From the NCBI RefSeq assembly GCF_030142155.1, contig NZ_CP126247.1, forward strand, positions 3,658,001 through 3,722,000: a stretch of DNA of 64,000 nt, written 5' to 3'. Source of the DNA: Arthrobacter sp. zg-Y820 (GTDB lineage: Bacteria; Actinomycetota; Actinomycetes; Actinomycetales; Micrococcaceae). Below the pieces are notes generated by a model that saw only the letters and a list, made by a program, of their open reading frames with translations, had not been told where the DNA came from and ran no database searches. Positions 52,042 through 60,929 of the stretch are shown piece after piece. A program made the translations under genes and the position numbers. Numbering within the stretch: the first letter of the stretch is position 1; each line of letters starts with the position of its first letter.

Positions 52042-53567
52042 TTACTTCCTTCCACTGTTGCCGACGGGTTTGTGCCCGCCTCTGTTTTGTCACCGGCGCC
52101 GGCCTCCGGGGCCGCCGCCGGCGGGCCGGGGACGTCCCGGCTTTCGGGCTGCTCGGCCCACCACCCGCGGAGCAGGGCGGCCGCTTCAGCCTCGCCGGAA
52201 GGCCCGTTTTCCATGCGCTCTTCGAGCAGGAACCGGTAGGCGCGGCCAACCACGGGGCCCGGGCGGATGCCCAGCAGCGCCATGATTGCCTCTCCGTCCA
52301 GATCCGGACGAATGGCCGCGAGCTCCTCCTGCTCGGCCAGCGCGGCGATCCGGAGCTCAAGGTCGTCGTAGGCGAAAGCCAGCCGTTCGGCCTTCCGCCG
52401 GTTGCGGGTGGTGACATCCGAGCGGGTGAGCCGGTGCAGCCGCTGCAGCAGCGGGCCGGCGTCGTTGACGTAACGGCGGACGGCGGAGTCCGTCCAGCCG
52501 GCATCACCGTAGCCGTAGAAGCGCATGTGCAGCTCCACCAGCCGCGACACCGCCTTGATGGTGTCGTTGTCGAAACGCAGCGCCTTCATCCGCTTCGCGG
52601 TCAGCTTCGACCCGACGGCGTCATGGTGCAGGAAGCTGACGGAACCATTGGGCTCGAAGCGGCGGGTGGCGGGCTTTCCGACGTCGTGCATCAGGGCCGC
52701 GAACCGCAGGACGAAGTCCGGGGCGGGAACATCGCCGTCGGCGCCGGTCTCATGCCCGCAGGCCTGGCGCAGCACCGTCAGCGAATGCTGGTAGACGTCC
52801 TTGTGCCGGTGATGCTCGTCGATTTCCAGTTTCAGGGCGGAGACCTCCGGCAGCACATGCTCGGCCAGTCCGCTTTCCACGAGCAGGTCGATGCCGGTCC
52901 ACGGCGCCTTGCCGTTGATCAGTTTCACGAGCTCATCGCGGACACGCTCGGCGGAAATAATCGTGATCCGGCCGGCCATGTCCTTCATCGCCTCAAACAC
53001 ATCCGGGGCCACATCCACTTCCAGCTGGGACGCGAACCGGGCGGCGCGCATCATCCGCAGCGGATCGTCGGAGAACGACGTCGACGGGGCGCCCGGGGTG
53101 CGGACGAGGCCGGCCTGCAGGTCCTGCGCTCCCCCGAACGGATCCACCAACTCCATGGAGGGCAGCCGCAGCGCCATCGCATTCATGGTGAAATCACGGC
53201 GGAACAGATCATCCTCAAGCTTGTCGCCGAAGGCCACGGCCGGCTTCCGCGACTCCGGGTCATAGGCATCGGCCCGGTAAGTGGTGATTTCGATCTGGAA
53301 CCCGGCCTTGCGCAAACCGATGGTGCCGAACGCCCGGCCGATCTCCCAATACGTGTCGCACCAGCGGCGGATGACGTTGATGATGTCATCCGGGCGGGCG
53401 TTGGTGGTGAAGTCCAGGTCCGGAGACACCCGCCCCAGGAAAAGATCACGCACGGGACCGCCGACGAGGGAAAGCTCGTAGCCGGCGTTCTCGAACAGCG
53501 TTCCGAGCTCACCGACAACGGAGGGCAGGGGAGTCTTCAGGGCCGAACTATCAAAAAGGTGCACCAT
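52038..53567 (-). CDS. cca: CCA tRNA nucleotidyltransferase
   Basis: A 509-residue class II tRNA nucleotidyltransferase that adds or repairs the 3'-CCA. The NTase core shows LVGGPVRDLFLGR and the catalytic DLDFTTNA (DXD), the DDLFRRDFTMNAMA motif, and the DDPLRMMRAARFASQL helix that binds bases. An HD domain follows (HHRHKDVYQHSL, LMHDVGKPATR). The C-terminus is extended by a low-complexity Pro/Ala/Glu tail. ATG start, possibly leaderless. Divergent from the Nudix gene with a 144-base shared upstream region. Confidence 0.95.
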   Translation of the reverse strand: MVHLFDSSALKTPLPSVVGELGTLFENAGYELSLVGGPVRDLFLGRVSPDLDFTTNARPDDIINVIRRWCDTYWEIGRAFGTIGLRKAGFQIEITTYRADAYDPESRKPAVAFGDKLEDDLFRRDFTMNAMALRLPSMELVDPFGGAQDLQAGLVRTPGAPSTSFSDDPLRMMRAARFASQLEVDVAPDVFEAMKDMAGRITIISAERVRDELVKLINGKAPWTGIDLLVESGLAEHVLPEVSALKLEIDEHHRHKDVYQHSLTVLRQACGHETGADGDVPAPDFVLRFAALMHDVGKPATRRFEPNGSVSFLHHDAVGSKLTAKRMKALRFDNDTIKAVSRLVELHMRFYGYGDAGWTDSAVRRYVNDAGPLLQRLHRLTRSDVTTRNRRKAERLAFAYDDLELRIAALAEQEELAAIRPDLDGEAIMALLGIRPGPVVGRAYRFLLEERMENGPSGEAEAAALLRGWWAEQPESRDVPGPPAAAPEAGAGDKTEAGTNPSATVEGSK

Positions 53568-53699
53568 AGTGCTTTAAGCGTGCCAGATAAAAGGTCCGAA
53601 GACGCACAGCGGGGTCCCTTCGGTGCCCGGACACGCCGAGCGTTCCCGCGTCCTCCCCGGGCCTCCCCCGGACAGTCATCATCCCCGGACAAAGATCGT

Positions 53700-53705
53700 T
53701 AGAGT
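53700..53705 (+). promoter_or_regulatory. -10 element of the Nudix gene (leaderless)
   Basis: TAGAGT is followed after six bases by the ATG at 53712 with no ribosome-binding site, which fits a leaderless transcript. No convincing -35 hexamer is visible. Confidence 0.4.
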
Positions 53706-53711
53706 GGTCCT

Positions 53712-54242
53712 ATGGCCCATCCTGTACCGAGCGCACCCAAGCGAACCCCATTGACGGCGTCAATGGGCGGGGTCGGTGCGCATCCGGTGCATGCCTCACT
53801 GCCCACGGTGGAAGAGGTCTCGGCCGGCGGAATTGTGGTTGACTCCTCATCCTCGGAGCTGCCGGTGGCGATCATTGCCCGGCTGAACCGCGGCGGACGG
53901 CTGGAATGGTGCCTGCCCAAAGGCCATCCCGAGAATGATGAAGACAGCCGCGAAGCAGCCATCCGGGAGATCGCCGAGGAGACCGGAATCGACGGGCGCA
54001 TCCTGACCGCCCTGGGCAGCATCGACTATTGGTTTACGGTCAGCGGCCACCGGGTGCACAAGACGGTCCACCACTTCCTGCTGGCCGCCACCGGCGGAAA
54101 CCTCACGATCGAGAACGATCCGGACCACGAGGCCGTGGACGTTGCCTGGGTTCCCCTGGCCGAGCTCGGCAAACGGCTCTCCTTTCCCAACGAGCGGCGC
54201 ATCGCCGACCTCGCCCGGGAAATCCTCCCCCGCTACCTCTGA
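53712..54242 (+). CDS. Nudix hydrolase
   Basis: A 176-residue Nudix protein. The box GX5EX7REUXEEXGU is present as GHPENDEDSREAAIREIAEETGID, so nucleotide-diphosphate-X hydrolysis with Mg2+ is expected. The preceding RLEWCLPKG is typical. Related proteins beside murJ and cca in Actinobacteria cleave a variety of NDP derivatives; the substrate here is not defined. The gene is probably leaderless. A palindrome AGCGGGTGCACCCGCT follows the stop and may terminate. Confidence 0.9.
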   Translation: MAHPVPSAPKRTPLTASMGGVGAHPVHASLPTVEEVSAGGIVVDSSSSELPVAIIARLNRGGRLEWCLPKGHPENDEDSREAAIREIAEETGIDGRILTALGSIDYWFTVSGHRVHKTVHHFLLAATGGNLTIENDPDHEAVDVAWVPLAELGKRLSFPNERRIADLAREILPRYL

Positions 54243-54359
54243 GCGCCCGGCGAGCGGGTGCACCCGCTTCGCCCGCCACGCCCGGCCCGCCTCAGACCTT
54301 CAGGCGCTGCCCCCCCCGGTTTAAGCCCTGCCCGGTCGAGGTGAGAGCATAGGGACACC

Positions 54360-56021
54360 ATGGCCGAAAAGAATATTGCTCCCAGCACGGCGCGCTCCAG
54401 CGCGGTAATGGCAGCTGGAACCCTGTTATCCCGCGTCCTTGGCCTTGTCCGGACCGCACTCCTGGCCGTGGCAATTGGCAATGCCGGCTTGGTGTCTGAC
54501 ATTTTCAGCAACGCCAACGTGCTGCCCAACTTCATCTATCTGCTGCTGGCCGGCGGCGTGTTCAACGCCGTCCTGGTCCCGCAGATCATCAAGGCCAGCA
54601 AACGGCCGGACCGCGGCCGGGAGTATGTCTCCTCGATCATGACCCTGAGCCTGGTCGGGCTGGGCATCCTGACCGTGGCCGCCACCGTCGCGGCACCGTG
54701 GATCCTGCCCGTGGTCACCCGGCTGGACGAGTCCCAGCTCCCCCTGGCCACCACGTTTGCCTACTGGCTGTTTCCGCAGATCTTCTTCTACGGCGCCTAC
54801 GCCATCATTGGCCAGACGCTCAACGCCAACGGTCGGTTCGGTGCCTACATGTGGGCTCCGGTGGTCAACAACCTGGTGGCCATTGCCGGCGTGGTCCTGT
54901 TCATCACGCTGATGGGAACCGAGGAAGCCAACCAGTTCTCGCCCGAGAACTGGACGTCGTCCGCCACCTTGATCCTGGCCGGCAGCACGACGCTGGGCAT
55001 TGTCGCGCAGGCAGCCGTGCTGCTTATTCCGCTGAAGAAGCTGGGGCTGGGCCTGCGTCCCACCTTCCGGCTGCGCGGCATCGGCCTGCGGCAGACCGGC
55101 AAGGTCGCCAAGTGGACCATCATCACCATGGTGGTGGGCAACGGCGCCTACCTGATTTACAACAACGTTGCCACGATCGCCACGGCCGCGCGTCCTGCCT
55201 ATGCAGCCATGAATCCGCCGCAGATCATTGCCGGCCAGGTGAACCTGGAAACTGCTTCCATGTTCTACATGATTCCGCACTCGGTGATCACGCTTTCCCT
55301 GGCCACGGTGCTGTTCAACCAGATGTCCCATGCCTTCACCGAAGGCAACCTGGCCCAGGTCCGCGACACCATCGCCACCGGGCTGCGGACCATTGGAGTG
55401 GCCACCGTCTTCTGCTCTGCTGTGCTGGTGGTGCTCGCAGGCCCCATCAGCATGTGGCTCAGCGGCGGGTCCACTGCCTCGGCCGCCGTCCAGGGACAGG
55501 TGCTGGTGCTGCTCTCCGTCAGCGCGCCGTTCCTGAGCGCCACCTTCCTCATGAACCGCGCTTTCTACGCCGATGAAGACAGCAAAACGCCCATGGTCAT
55601 GCAGATCATGCTCTCCGTCTTCGGCGTTCTGCTTGCCTTCGGCGCCTCCGTCCTGCCCCCCAACCGGGTCATCTTCGGCCTGGCCATTGCCTATTCTCTG
55701 GGGAACATTGCCGGCGTGCTGGTCAGCCACATTTTCCTCACCCGCAAACTGGGACACTACGGCGCCGGGGAGGTCTTCGACGTGCATGTCCGCCTGACCG
55801 TTGCGGCTCTGGGCTGTGCGGCACTCGGATCCGCGGCACTCGGCATGCTGGGCGGCTACTCGGCGGACGGCTTCGCCTGGCAGTCGCTGACCGGCTCCCT
55901 GGTCACCCTGCTGATCTGCGGCTCACTCATGGCCGTGTCCTACTACTTCATGCTGCGCGCCCTGAAGGTCAGGGAACTGGATGCTTTCCTCGGCCCCATC
56001 CTCGCAAAGGTCCGGCGGTAG
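54360..56021 (+). CDS. murJ: Lipid II flippase MurJ (MviN)
   Basis: A 553-residue polytopic protein with 14 predicted helices, which flips lipid II across the cytoplasmic membrane for peptidoglycan synthesis. MurJ hallmarks are the N-terminal ASSAVMAAGTLLSRVLGLVRT-type SRVLGLVR segment, DIFSNANVLPNFIYLLLAGGVFNAVLVPQ, and YMIPHSVITLSLATVLFNQMSHA. An AGGGA site precedes the ATG. In mycobacteria the orthologue carries a fused C-terminal pseudokinase domain; here that part is a separate gene (56291-57856). Confidence 0.95.
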   Translation: MAEKNIAPSTARSSAVMAAGTLLSRVLGLVRTALLAVAIGNAGLVSDIFSNANVLPNFIYLLLAGGVFNAVLVPQIIKASKRPDRGREYVSSIMTLSLVGLGILTVAATVAAPWILPVVTRLDESQLPLATTFAYWLFPQIFFYGAYAIIGQTLNANGRFGAYMWAPVVNNLVAIAGVVLFITLMGTEEANQFSPENWTSSATLILAGSTTLGIVAQAAVLLIPLKKLGLGLRPTFRLRGIGLRQTGKVAKWTIITMVVGNGAYLIYNNVATIATAARPAYAAMNPPQIIAGQVNLETASMFYMIPHSVITLSLATVLFNQMSHAFTEGNLAQVRDTIATGLRTIGVATVFCSAVLVVLAGPISMWLSGGSTASAAVQGQVLVLLSVSAPFLSATFLMNRAFYADEDSKTPMVMQIMLSVFGVLLAFGASVLPPNRVIFGLAIAYSLGNIAGVLVSHIFLTRKLGHYGAGEVFDVHVRLTVAALGCAALGSAALGMLGGYSADGFAWQSLTGSLVTLLICGSLMAVSYYFMLRALKVRELDAFLGPILAKVRR

Positions 56022-56231
56022 GCGCCCGCTCCAAGCGGTGCAGGTCCCGGCACCCGCAGGGCGCGGCTTTCGCTTGACAGACAGGCGGGCGCCAACTCCG
56101 GGTTTGCCAATCCGCGCAGGTAGCATGGGGGAAGAAGCATGCTTTGGAGTCTCTTCGTTACCAGGCAGTGTTGAACCAGCAGTAGTCAAACAAGCGGCAG
56201 GCCAGTTCACAGCACTCTGATTATTTGCACT

Positions 56232-56260
56232 ACCTTGAATATTTCGCATTACCTTGAATG
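56232..56260. repeat. Direct repeat TACCTTGAAT x2
   Basis: Exact ten-base repeats at 56232-56241 and 56251-56260, spaced nine bases apart, in an AT-rich leader 31 bases before the GTG of the pseudokinase gene. Candidate regulator site. Confidence 0.45.
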
Positions 56261-56290
56261 CAGTAATTGCCGTTTCCATGGGAGGAACAC

Positions 56291-57856
56291 GTGCCACAGC
56301 CGGTAGACGTAGGCTCAACACTGGGGGGCCGCTACAAAGTGACCGCCCAGGTTTTGTCCTCAGCGGAGAACGATCTGGTCCTTGACGGCGTGGACCAGGT
56401 ACTTAACCGTGCCGTGAGCATCCTCCTCGCAGCTCCCGAGAACACCGCACAGGTCAGTGCCAGCGCCCGTGAGGTTGCCACCGGCGAACGGGCCAGCAAC
56501 GTGCAGATCCTGGATCTCGGCGTCAGCGATGGCCGCACCTACCTGGTCACCAACAACGCCAACGCGGCCGACCTCCTGGACCTGGTGATCGAACGGGACG
56601 CTCCGTTCGTCGAACCCTTCTTCACAGACACGCTCGGCTCCGAGATCTTTGGGATGCCCCGCTCCCGTGAGCCGGAGACCACTGAGGACGACCGGTACGT
56701 CGAAGAGCCCGCGGAGCGCGCTCCCCGCAAGCCCCTGATGGCCGGCCGCCCCCTGCCGAGACTGCCCAAGTTTGGGCGTGCGGGTGCTGCCGCCGGCGCC
56801 GGCGGCGGTGTGCTCTCGGGTGCCGAGGAAGCTGCTGCTGCCCGTGATCTGGAGTTCGGCGACGCCGCGGATGCTCCTGCCGAAGCAGCCACCGGAGCGG
56901 CGAACATGCCGCCTCCCTCCGCCGCCCGGCCCACCAGCGGCGCGGCGCCGGCCACCGGCCCGACGCCCAAGGTCTCCCGCTGGACGGAAACCGATTACGC
57001 CTCGGAAGCCGACTCCGTCCCCGAGGAGCACCCGGCCGCCGATGAGCCCGCGGCTCCTTCCGCGACTGCGCGCCAGGCTCCCGGCCGCGGTTCCGAGCGG
57101 CTTCCCTCCAATTTCCCGAAGTCCGCCGTTGCAGCGACCGCTGCCGCCGAGGACGATTACGAGGCCTACGAGGACGATGACGACGACGCGGCCCCCGGCG
57201 GACGCCGCACCTGGGGTCGGGTGCTCGTGGGTGCGGTCCTGACGCTGGTCCTGGTTGTCGCCGTCGTCCTGGCTGTTGGACAGCTGGGCAAGCAGGGCAA
57301 CGACGCTCCGCAGGCGGCTGATGAGCCCACCGCTGCGGCCAGCGCTCCCGCGGAAGCTCCGCCGGTAGCCGCACCGGTGCAGACCGCAGCCGCACCCGTG
57401 CCGGCAGGCATCAGCCGCCTGGTGCCCGGCAACCCCGCCCTCGATGCGGAAAACGACGGGGCGCTGCCGCAGATCCTCGACGGCAACCCGGCCACCTACT
57501 GGTCCAGCTATGTCTACGCCAACGACACCTTCGGCGGCTTGGCACCCAACCTCGCCCTCGTCGTCGAACTGGAAGAGGAATCGGCGATCAACAAGATCGA
57601 CATCAGCCAGCTCAACGGAACCGGCGGCAGCTTCTCCGTGCTGCTGAATGATTCCCCGAGCCTGGAGGGTGCCTCCTCCGTGGCCGAGAGCGGCTTCACC
57701 GGTCCGACCACCAGCATCCAGGTGCCCAAGGTGGAAGGTGAAGCGGCTACGGCCAAGTATGTAATCGTGAACTTCACCCAGTTGCCGCGCCTGAGCGGTG
57801 GCCTCCAGGCCACTTATCCGTGGGGCCTGCGCATCGCGGAAATCGGCGTCTCCTAG
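56291..57856 (+). CDS. MurJ-associated pseudokinase with membrane helix and discoidin-like C-terminal domain
   Basis: A 521-residue protein. Residues 5-115 follow a kinase N-lobe pattern (TLGGRYKVTAQVLSSAENDLVLDGVDQVLNRAVSILL) but lack the glycine loop, an obvious catalytic Lys, HRD and DFG, so it is a degenerate kinase. An acidic/Ala/Pro-rich linker and a helix near residues 319-340 follow (RVLVGAVLTLVLVVAVVLAV), then an extracellular F5/8-type (discoidin-like) domain (LPQILDGNPATYWSSYVYANDTFG). The GTG at 56291 is preceded by GGAGGAA. It matches the cytoplasmic-to-outside layout of the mycobacterial MviN C-terminus. Function inferred: regulation of lipid II flipping. Confidence 0.82.
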   Translation: MPQPVDVGSTLGGRYKVTAQVLSSAENDLVLDGVDQVLNRAVSILLAAPENTAQVSASAREVATGERASNVQILDLGVSDGRTYLVTNNANAADLLDLVIERDAPFVEPFFTDTLGSEIFGMPRSREPETTEDDRYVEEPAERAPRKPLMAGRPLPRLPKFGRAGAAAGAGGGVLSGAEEAAAARDLEFGDAADAPAEAATGAANMPPPSAARPTSGAAPATGPTPKVSRWTETDYASEADSVPEEHPAADEPAAPSATARQAPGRGSERLPSNFPKSAVAATAAAEDDYEAYEDDDDDAAPGGRRTWGRVLVGAVLTLVLVVAVVLAVGQLGKQGNDAPQAADEPTAAASAPAEAPPVAAPVQTAAAPVPAGISRLVPGNPALDAENDGALPQILDGNPATYWSSYVYANDTFGGLAPNLALVVELEEESAINKIDISQLNGTGGSFSVLLNDSPSLEGASSVAESGFTGPTTSIQVPKVEGEAATAKYVIVNFTQLPRLSGGLQATYPWGLRIAEIGVS

Positions 57857-57981
57857 CATTGGAGCCCGCACCGGACCCGGCATCCGCCGGGTTCGGTGCC
57901 GCATCCGCCTGGATCGGTGCAGCGGGATCGGCCCCGACGGCCCCGTACCGGGCCGCTGCCGTGTCCGGTAACGCGCAGCCC

Positions 57982-58007
57982 GGAATAAGCTTGAGGCTGT
58001 AACGGTT
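57982..58007 (+). promoter_or_regulatory. SigR/SigH-type (thiol-stress) promoter of trxB-trxA
   Basis: GGAAT (57982-57986) and GTT (58005-58007) are separated by exactly 18 bases, the consensus of the actinobacterial disulfide-stress sigma factor SigR/SigH. The transcript would start near 58014, about 100 bases before trxB. This regulation is established for trxBA in Streptomyces. Confidence 0.75.
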
Positions 58008-58113
58008 GTGCCCAGTGGTCCCGGAGTAAGCAAACGGCATCCCGGTTCACTCGGATTCACCAGCATCACTGCCGGAACGCAAGAGTTTTCAACAGGAAGA
58101 GGAACACCTAACC

Positions 58114-59139
58114 GTGAGCATCGAAACCCCCGCAGCCGCCGACGGCGTCCGCGACGTCATTATTGTCGGTTCCGGTCCGTCCGGTTACACAGCGGCTGTC
58201 TACACCGCCCGTGCCAACCTCAAGCCGCTGCTGATCGCCAGCTCAGTCACCGCCGGCGGCGAGCTGATGAACACCACCGACGTGGAGAACTTCCCCGGCT
58301 TCCCGGAAGGCGTCATGGGGCCGGATCTCATGGCCCAGTTCGAAAAGCAGGCTGCCCGTTTCGGCACCGAGATCCTCTTCGAGGACGTCACCAGCGTTGA
58401 GCTCGACGGCGACATCAAGAAGGTGACCATCGGCACCGGTGAAACCTTCCTGGCGCGTGCGGTCATCATCTCGACGGGCTCCGCCTACCGGGAGCTGGGC
58501 CTCGAGGACGAAAAGCGCCTCTCCGGCCGCGGCGTCAGCTGGTGCGCCACCTGCGACGGCTTCTTCTTCAAAGGCCAGGACATCGCGGTCATTGGCGGCG
58601 GCGATTCGGCCCTCGAAGAGGCCCTGTTCCTCACCAAGTTCGCTTCCACCGTCACTGTGGTTCACCGCCGCAGCACCCTGCGGGCCTCCAAGATCATGCA
58701 GGACCGTGCCCTGTCCCACGACAAGATCCGTTTCGTCTGGGACTCCGAAGTTGCGGGCATTCACGGCGAGGACAAGGTCACCGGCCTGCGCCTGCGCAAC
58801 ACCGTCGACGGCACCGAGTCCGACCTCCCCGTCACCGGCGTCTTTGTCGCCATCGGCAACGATCCGCGCACGGACCTCGTCAAGGACCAGCTGGAGCTGA
58901 CCAGCGAAGGCACCATCGCGGTTGCCGGCCGCACCTCCAAGACCTCGCTGCCCGGCGTGTTCGCTGCCGGCGACGTCATCGACCCCACCTACCGCCAGGC
59001 GATCACAGCCTCGGGTTCCGGCTGTGTGGCCGCAATCGACGTCGAGCACTATCTTGCCGATCTGGGCGACGCCGCCCAGACCGCCGCCGAGGTTCCGACG
59101 CCGCCGGCCGAAGCCGTATCCGAACACTCCGCCCTTTAA
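58114..59139 (+). CDS. trxB: Thioredoxin reductase
   Basis: A 341-residue NADPH-dependent flavoenzyme that reduces TrxA. The FAD motif IIVGSGPSGYTAAVYTARA, the redox centre SWCATCDGFF (Cys144 and Cys147), NADPH motif VIGGGDSALEEALF and the C-terminal FAAGDVIDPTYRQAITA are all present. GTG start after GGAAGAGGAA. First gene of the trxB-trxA-cwlM operon; a SigR-type promoter lies about 110 bases upstream. Confidence 0.97.
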   Translation: MSIETPAAADGVRDVIIVGSGPSGYTAAVYTARANLKPLLIASSVTAGGELMNTTDVENFPGFPEGVMGPDLMAQFEKQAARFGTEILFEDVTSVELDGDIKKVTIGTGETFLARAVIISTGSAYRELGLEDEKRLSGRGVSWCATCDGFFFKGQDIAVIGGGDSALEEALFLTKFASTVTVVHRRSTLRASKIMQDRALSHDKIRFVWDSEVAGIHGEDKVTGLRLRNTVDGTESDLPVTGVFVAIGNDPRTDLVKDQLELTSEGTIAVAGRTSKTSLPGVFAAGDVIDPTYRQAITASGSGCVAAIDVEHYLADLGDAAQTAAEVPTPPAEAVSEHSAL

Positions 59140-59164
59140 GTTCAGAACCTGTTAGGAGCAACAC

Positions 59165-59491
59165 ATGAGCAACGCAAAAGATGTAACCGACGCTTCCTTC
59201 GGAGCCGATGTCCTCACTGCCGACAAGCCTGTCATTGTCGACTTCTGGGCGGAATGGTGCGGCCCCTGCCGCATGCTCTCCCCCATCCTCGATGACATTG
59301 CCGCGCAGTATGCCGACAAGGTCGACGTCGTGAAGGTGAACGTGGACGACAACCCCGCCATCGCGGCCAAGTACGGCATCACGTCCATTCCGGCCGTATA
59401 CGTCTTCCAGGGCGGCGAGGTGGCTGCCACGTCCATCGGCGCCAAGCCCAAGCAGGTCCTGGAACAGGAATTTGCGGCGTTCCTGAAGTAA
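59165..59491 (+). CDS. trxA: Thioredoxin
   Basis: A 108-residue thioredoxin with the active site WCGPC (Cys32 and Cys35), the cis-Pro loop SIPAVYVFQGG and a Lys-rich C-terminal helix. It accepts electrons from TrxB and reduces protein disulfides. The start has AGGAGCA upstream. 25 bases downstream of trxB and 11 bases before cwlM, so it is co-transcribed. Confidence 0.97.
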   Translation: MSNAKDVTDASFGADVLTADKPVIVDFWAEWCGPCRMLSPILDDIAAQYADKVDVVKVNVDDNPAIAAKYGITSIPAVYVFQGGEVAATSIGAKPKQVLEQEFAAFLK

Positions 59492-59502
59492 AGACACAGA
59501 CC

Positions 59503-60699
59503 ATGCACTCGGCAGGAGAATCCCTGCGGAGAATGGATGCCGGCCGGCACGTTGTGGCGCTTCGAGAAGCGTTGCTGCGTGCCGGCATCTCCATGTCCTA
59601 TCTGGCTCCGGACTCCGTTAACGACCCCACCCTTTTCGATGACCACGTAGACGCTGCGGTCCGCTCCTTCCAGCAGAGCCGCGGTCTCATAGTCGACGGC
59701 GTTGCCGGCCGGGACACCCAGCGCGCACTGGCCGAAGCGCAGTTCCGGTTCGGTGACCGCACGCTGGCCTTTGTTGAAGGCGAATCTCCGGCGCGCGGCG
59801 ACGACGTCGCTGAACTTCAGCGGCACCTCTCGCACCTGGGCTTTTACTACGGCCACATCGACGGCGAATTCAGTTTGCGGACACGCTACGCCGTGGCCGA
59901 ACTGCAGCAGAACCTGGGCATTCCCGGCAGCGGTGTCTGCGATGAAGCCACCATGCGCGCCATGGCCCGGGTGAACCGCGCCATCACTCCGAGCCAGGCC
60001 TTCGCGCTGCGGGACTACGAGCGGCTGGACCGCTCCACCGCGGCTCTGCGCGGCCGTATGATCGCCCTCAGTACCGGAGCGTCGGAGCTGGCCTCCCCGC
60101 ACGCCGTCGAACGCCTCACCTCCCAGCCGCTGACCGAGGCCCTGGTGGCGGCGGACATCGGCCGCCGCGTGGAACGGATCCTGCGGGAATTCGGTGCCGG
60201 GGTGGTGTGGCGGTCCTCCACATTTTCAGCATTGAAGGTCACCGGCACGAGCGTGCCCAGCCTCAATCTGGACCTTCACTGTGACTGGCTGGACCAGGAA
60301 GCCGCATCCGGCATCGCCGCCTTTTACTGGGGCCTGCCGGGGACCGGAGAGGCGCGCTCCCCCATCGGGCACCGCGCGGCCATTCTCCTGATGAAGGAGC
60401 TGGCGGCGCGTACCGGCATGGACAGCCTGGGCGTCCACGGCCGGACCTGGGACACCCTGAAGCTCTCCGGAATCCCCTCGGTCGGTTTGGACCTGGGCTA
60501 CCTGAGCAACCGCGGCGACGCGGAACGGCTTGCCGATCCGGTGTTCCGCCAGACGGTGGCGGACTCCATCGTGATCGGCATCCAACGCCTCTACCTGCTG
60601 GAAGAAGAAGACCAGCCCACCGGAACGCTGGCCCTGGACGACGTCTTCCGGTTCAACCCCATGGAGGAGTCCGGGGAACGGCGCGTAGCCGGCCTCTAG
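59503..60699 (+). CDS. cwlM: CwlM-like amidase-fold regulator of peptidoglycan synthesis
   Basis: A 398-residue cytoplasmic protein without a signal peptide. Two peptidoglycan-binding_1 domains (about residues 15-90 and 92-155: SFQQSRGLIVDGVAGRDTQRAL and SHLGFYYGHIDGEFSLRTRYAVAELQQNLG) precede an amidase_3 fold. The zinc site looks degenerate: the DPGHGG motif has become ALSTGASE and the last Glu is replaced by Asp (VGLDLGYLSN), while a later His is kept (LDLHCDW). This fits mycobacterial CwlM, an inactive amidase homologue that activates MurA. It follows trxA, where it sits in other Actinobacteria. Confidence 0.87.
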   Translation: MHSAGESLRRMDAGRHVVALREALLRAGISMSYLAPDSVNDPTLFDDHVDAAVRSFQQSRGLIVDGVAGRDTQRALAEAQFRFGDRTLAFVEGESPARGDDVAELQRHLSHLGFYYGHIDGEFSLRTRYAVAELQQNLGIPGSGVCDEATMRAMARVNRAITPSQAFALRDYERLDRSTAALRGRMIALSTGASELASPHAVERLTSQPLTEALVAADIGRRVERILREFGAGVVWRSSTFSALKVTGTSVPSLNLDLHCDWLDQEAASGIAAFYWGLPGTGEARSPIGHRAAILLMKELAARTGMDSLGVHGRTWDTLKLSGIPSVGLDLGYLSNRGDAERLADPVFRQTVADSIVIGIQRLYLLEEEDQPTGTLALDDVFRFNPMEESGERRVAGL

Positions 60700-60714
60700 G
60701 CATGTCACAAACAA

Positions 60715-60752
60715 CGACGGCGGCACTCCCGGCAACGGGGGTGCCGCCGTCG
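60715..60752 (+). terminator. Terminator hairpin after cwlM
   Basis: CGACGGCGGCAC pairs with GTGCCGCCGTCG around a CCCGGCAACGGGG loop. It closes the trxB-trxA-cwlM operon; there is no U-run. Confidence 0.65.
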
Positions 60753-60929
60753 CGTGGAATCCCTAGTTCAACGGACAAGGAGCCCGGTGGCCGCCACCTT
60801 TGCGGTCACAACCACCGGGGGTTGTGTGACTACCTCCTTGCACGTCGTTTGACGCGTTGAGAGCTCCGAAGATCCGTCGTGCGCGATACGTTTCACGCCG
60901 TTGGCTGCTCGCCAGGACGTGAACGCCGG

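Noticed and set aside
59503..60699. Secreted active amidase
   Set aside because: No signal peptide and degenerate zinc ligands; CwlM-like regulator preferred.
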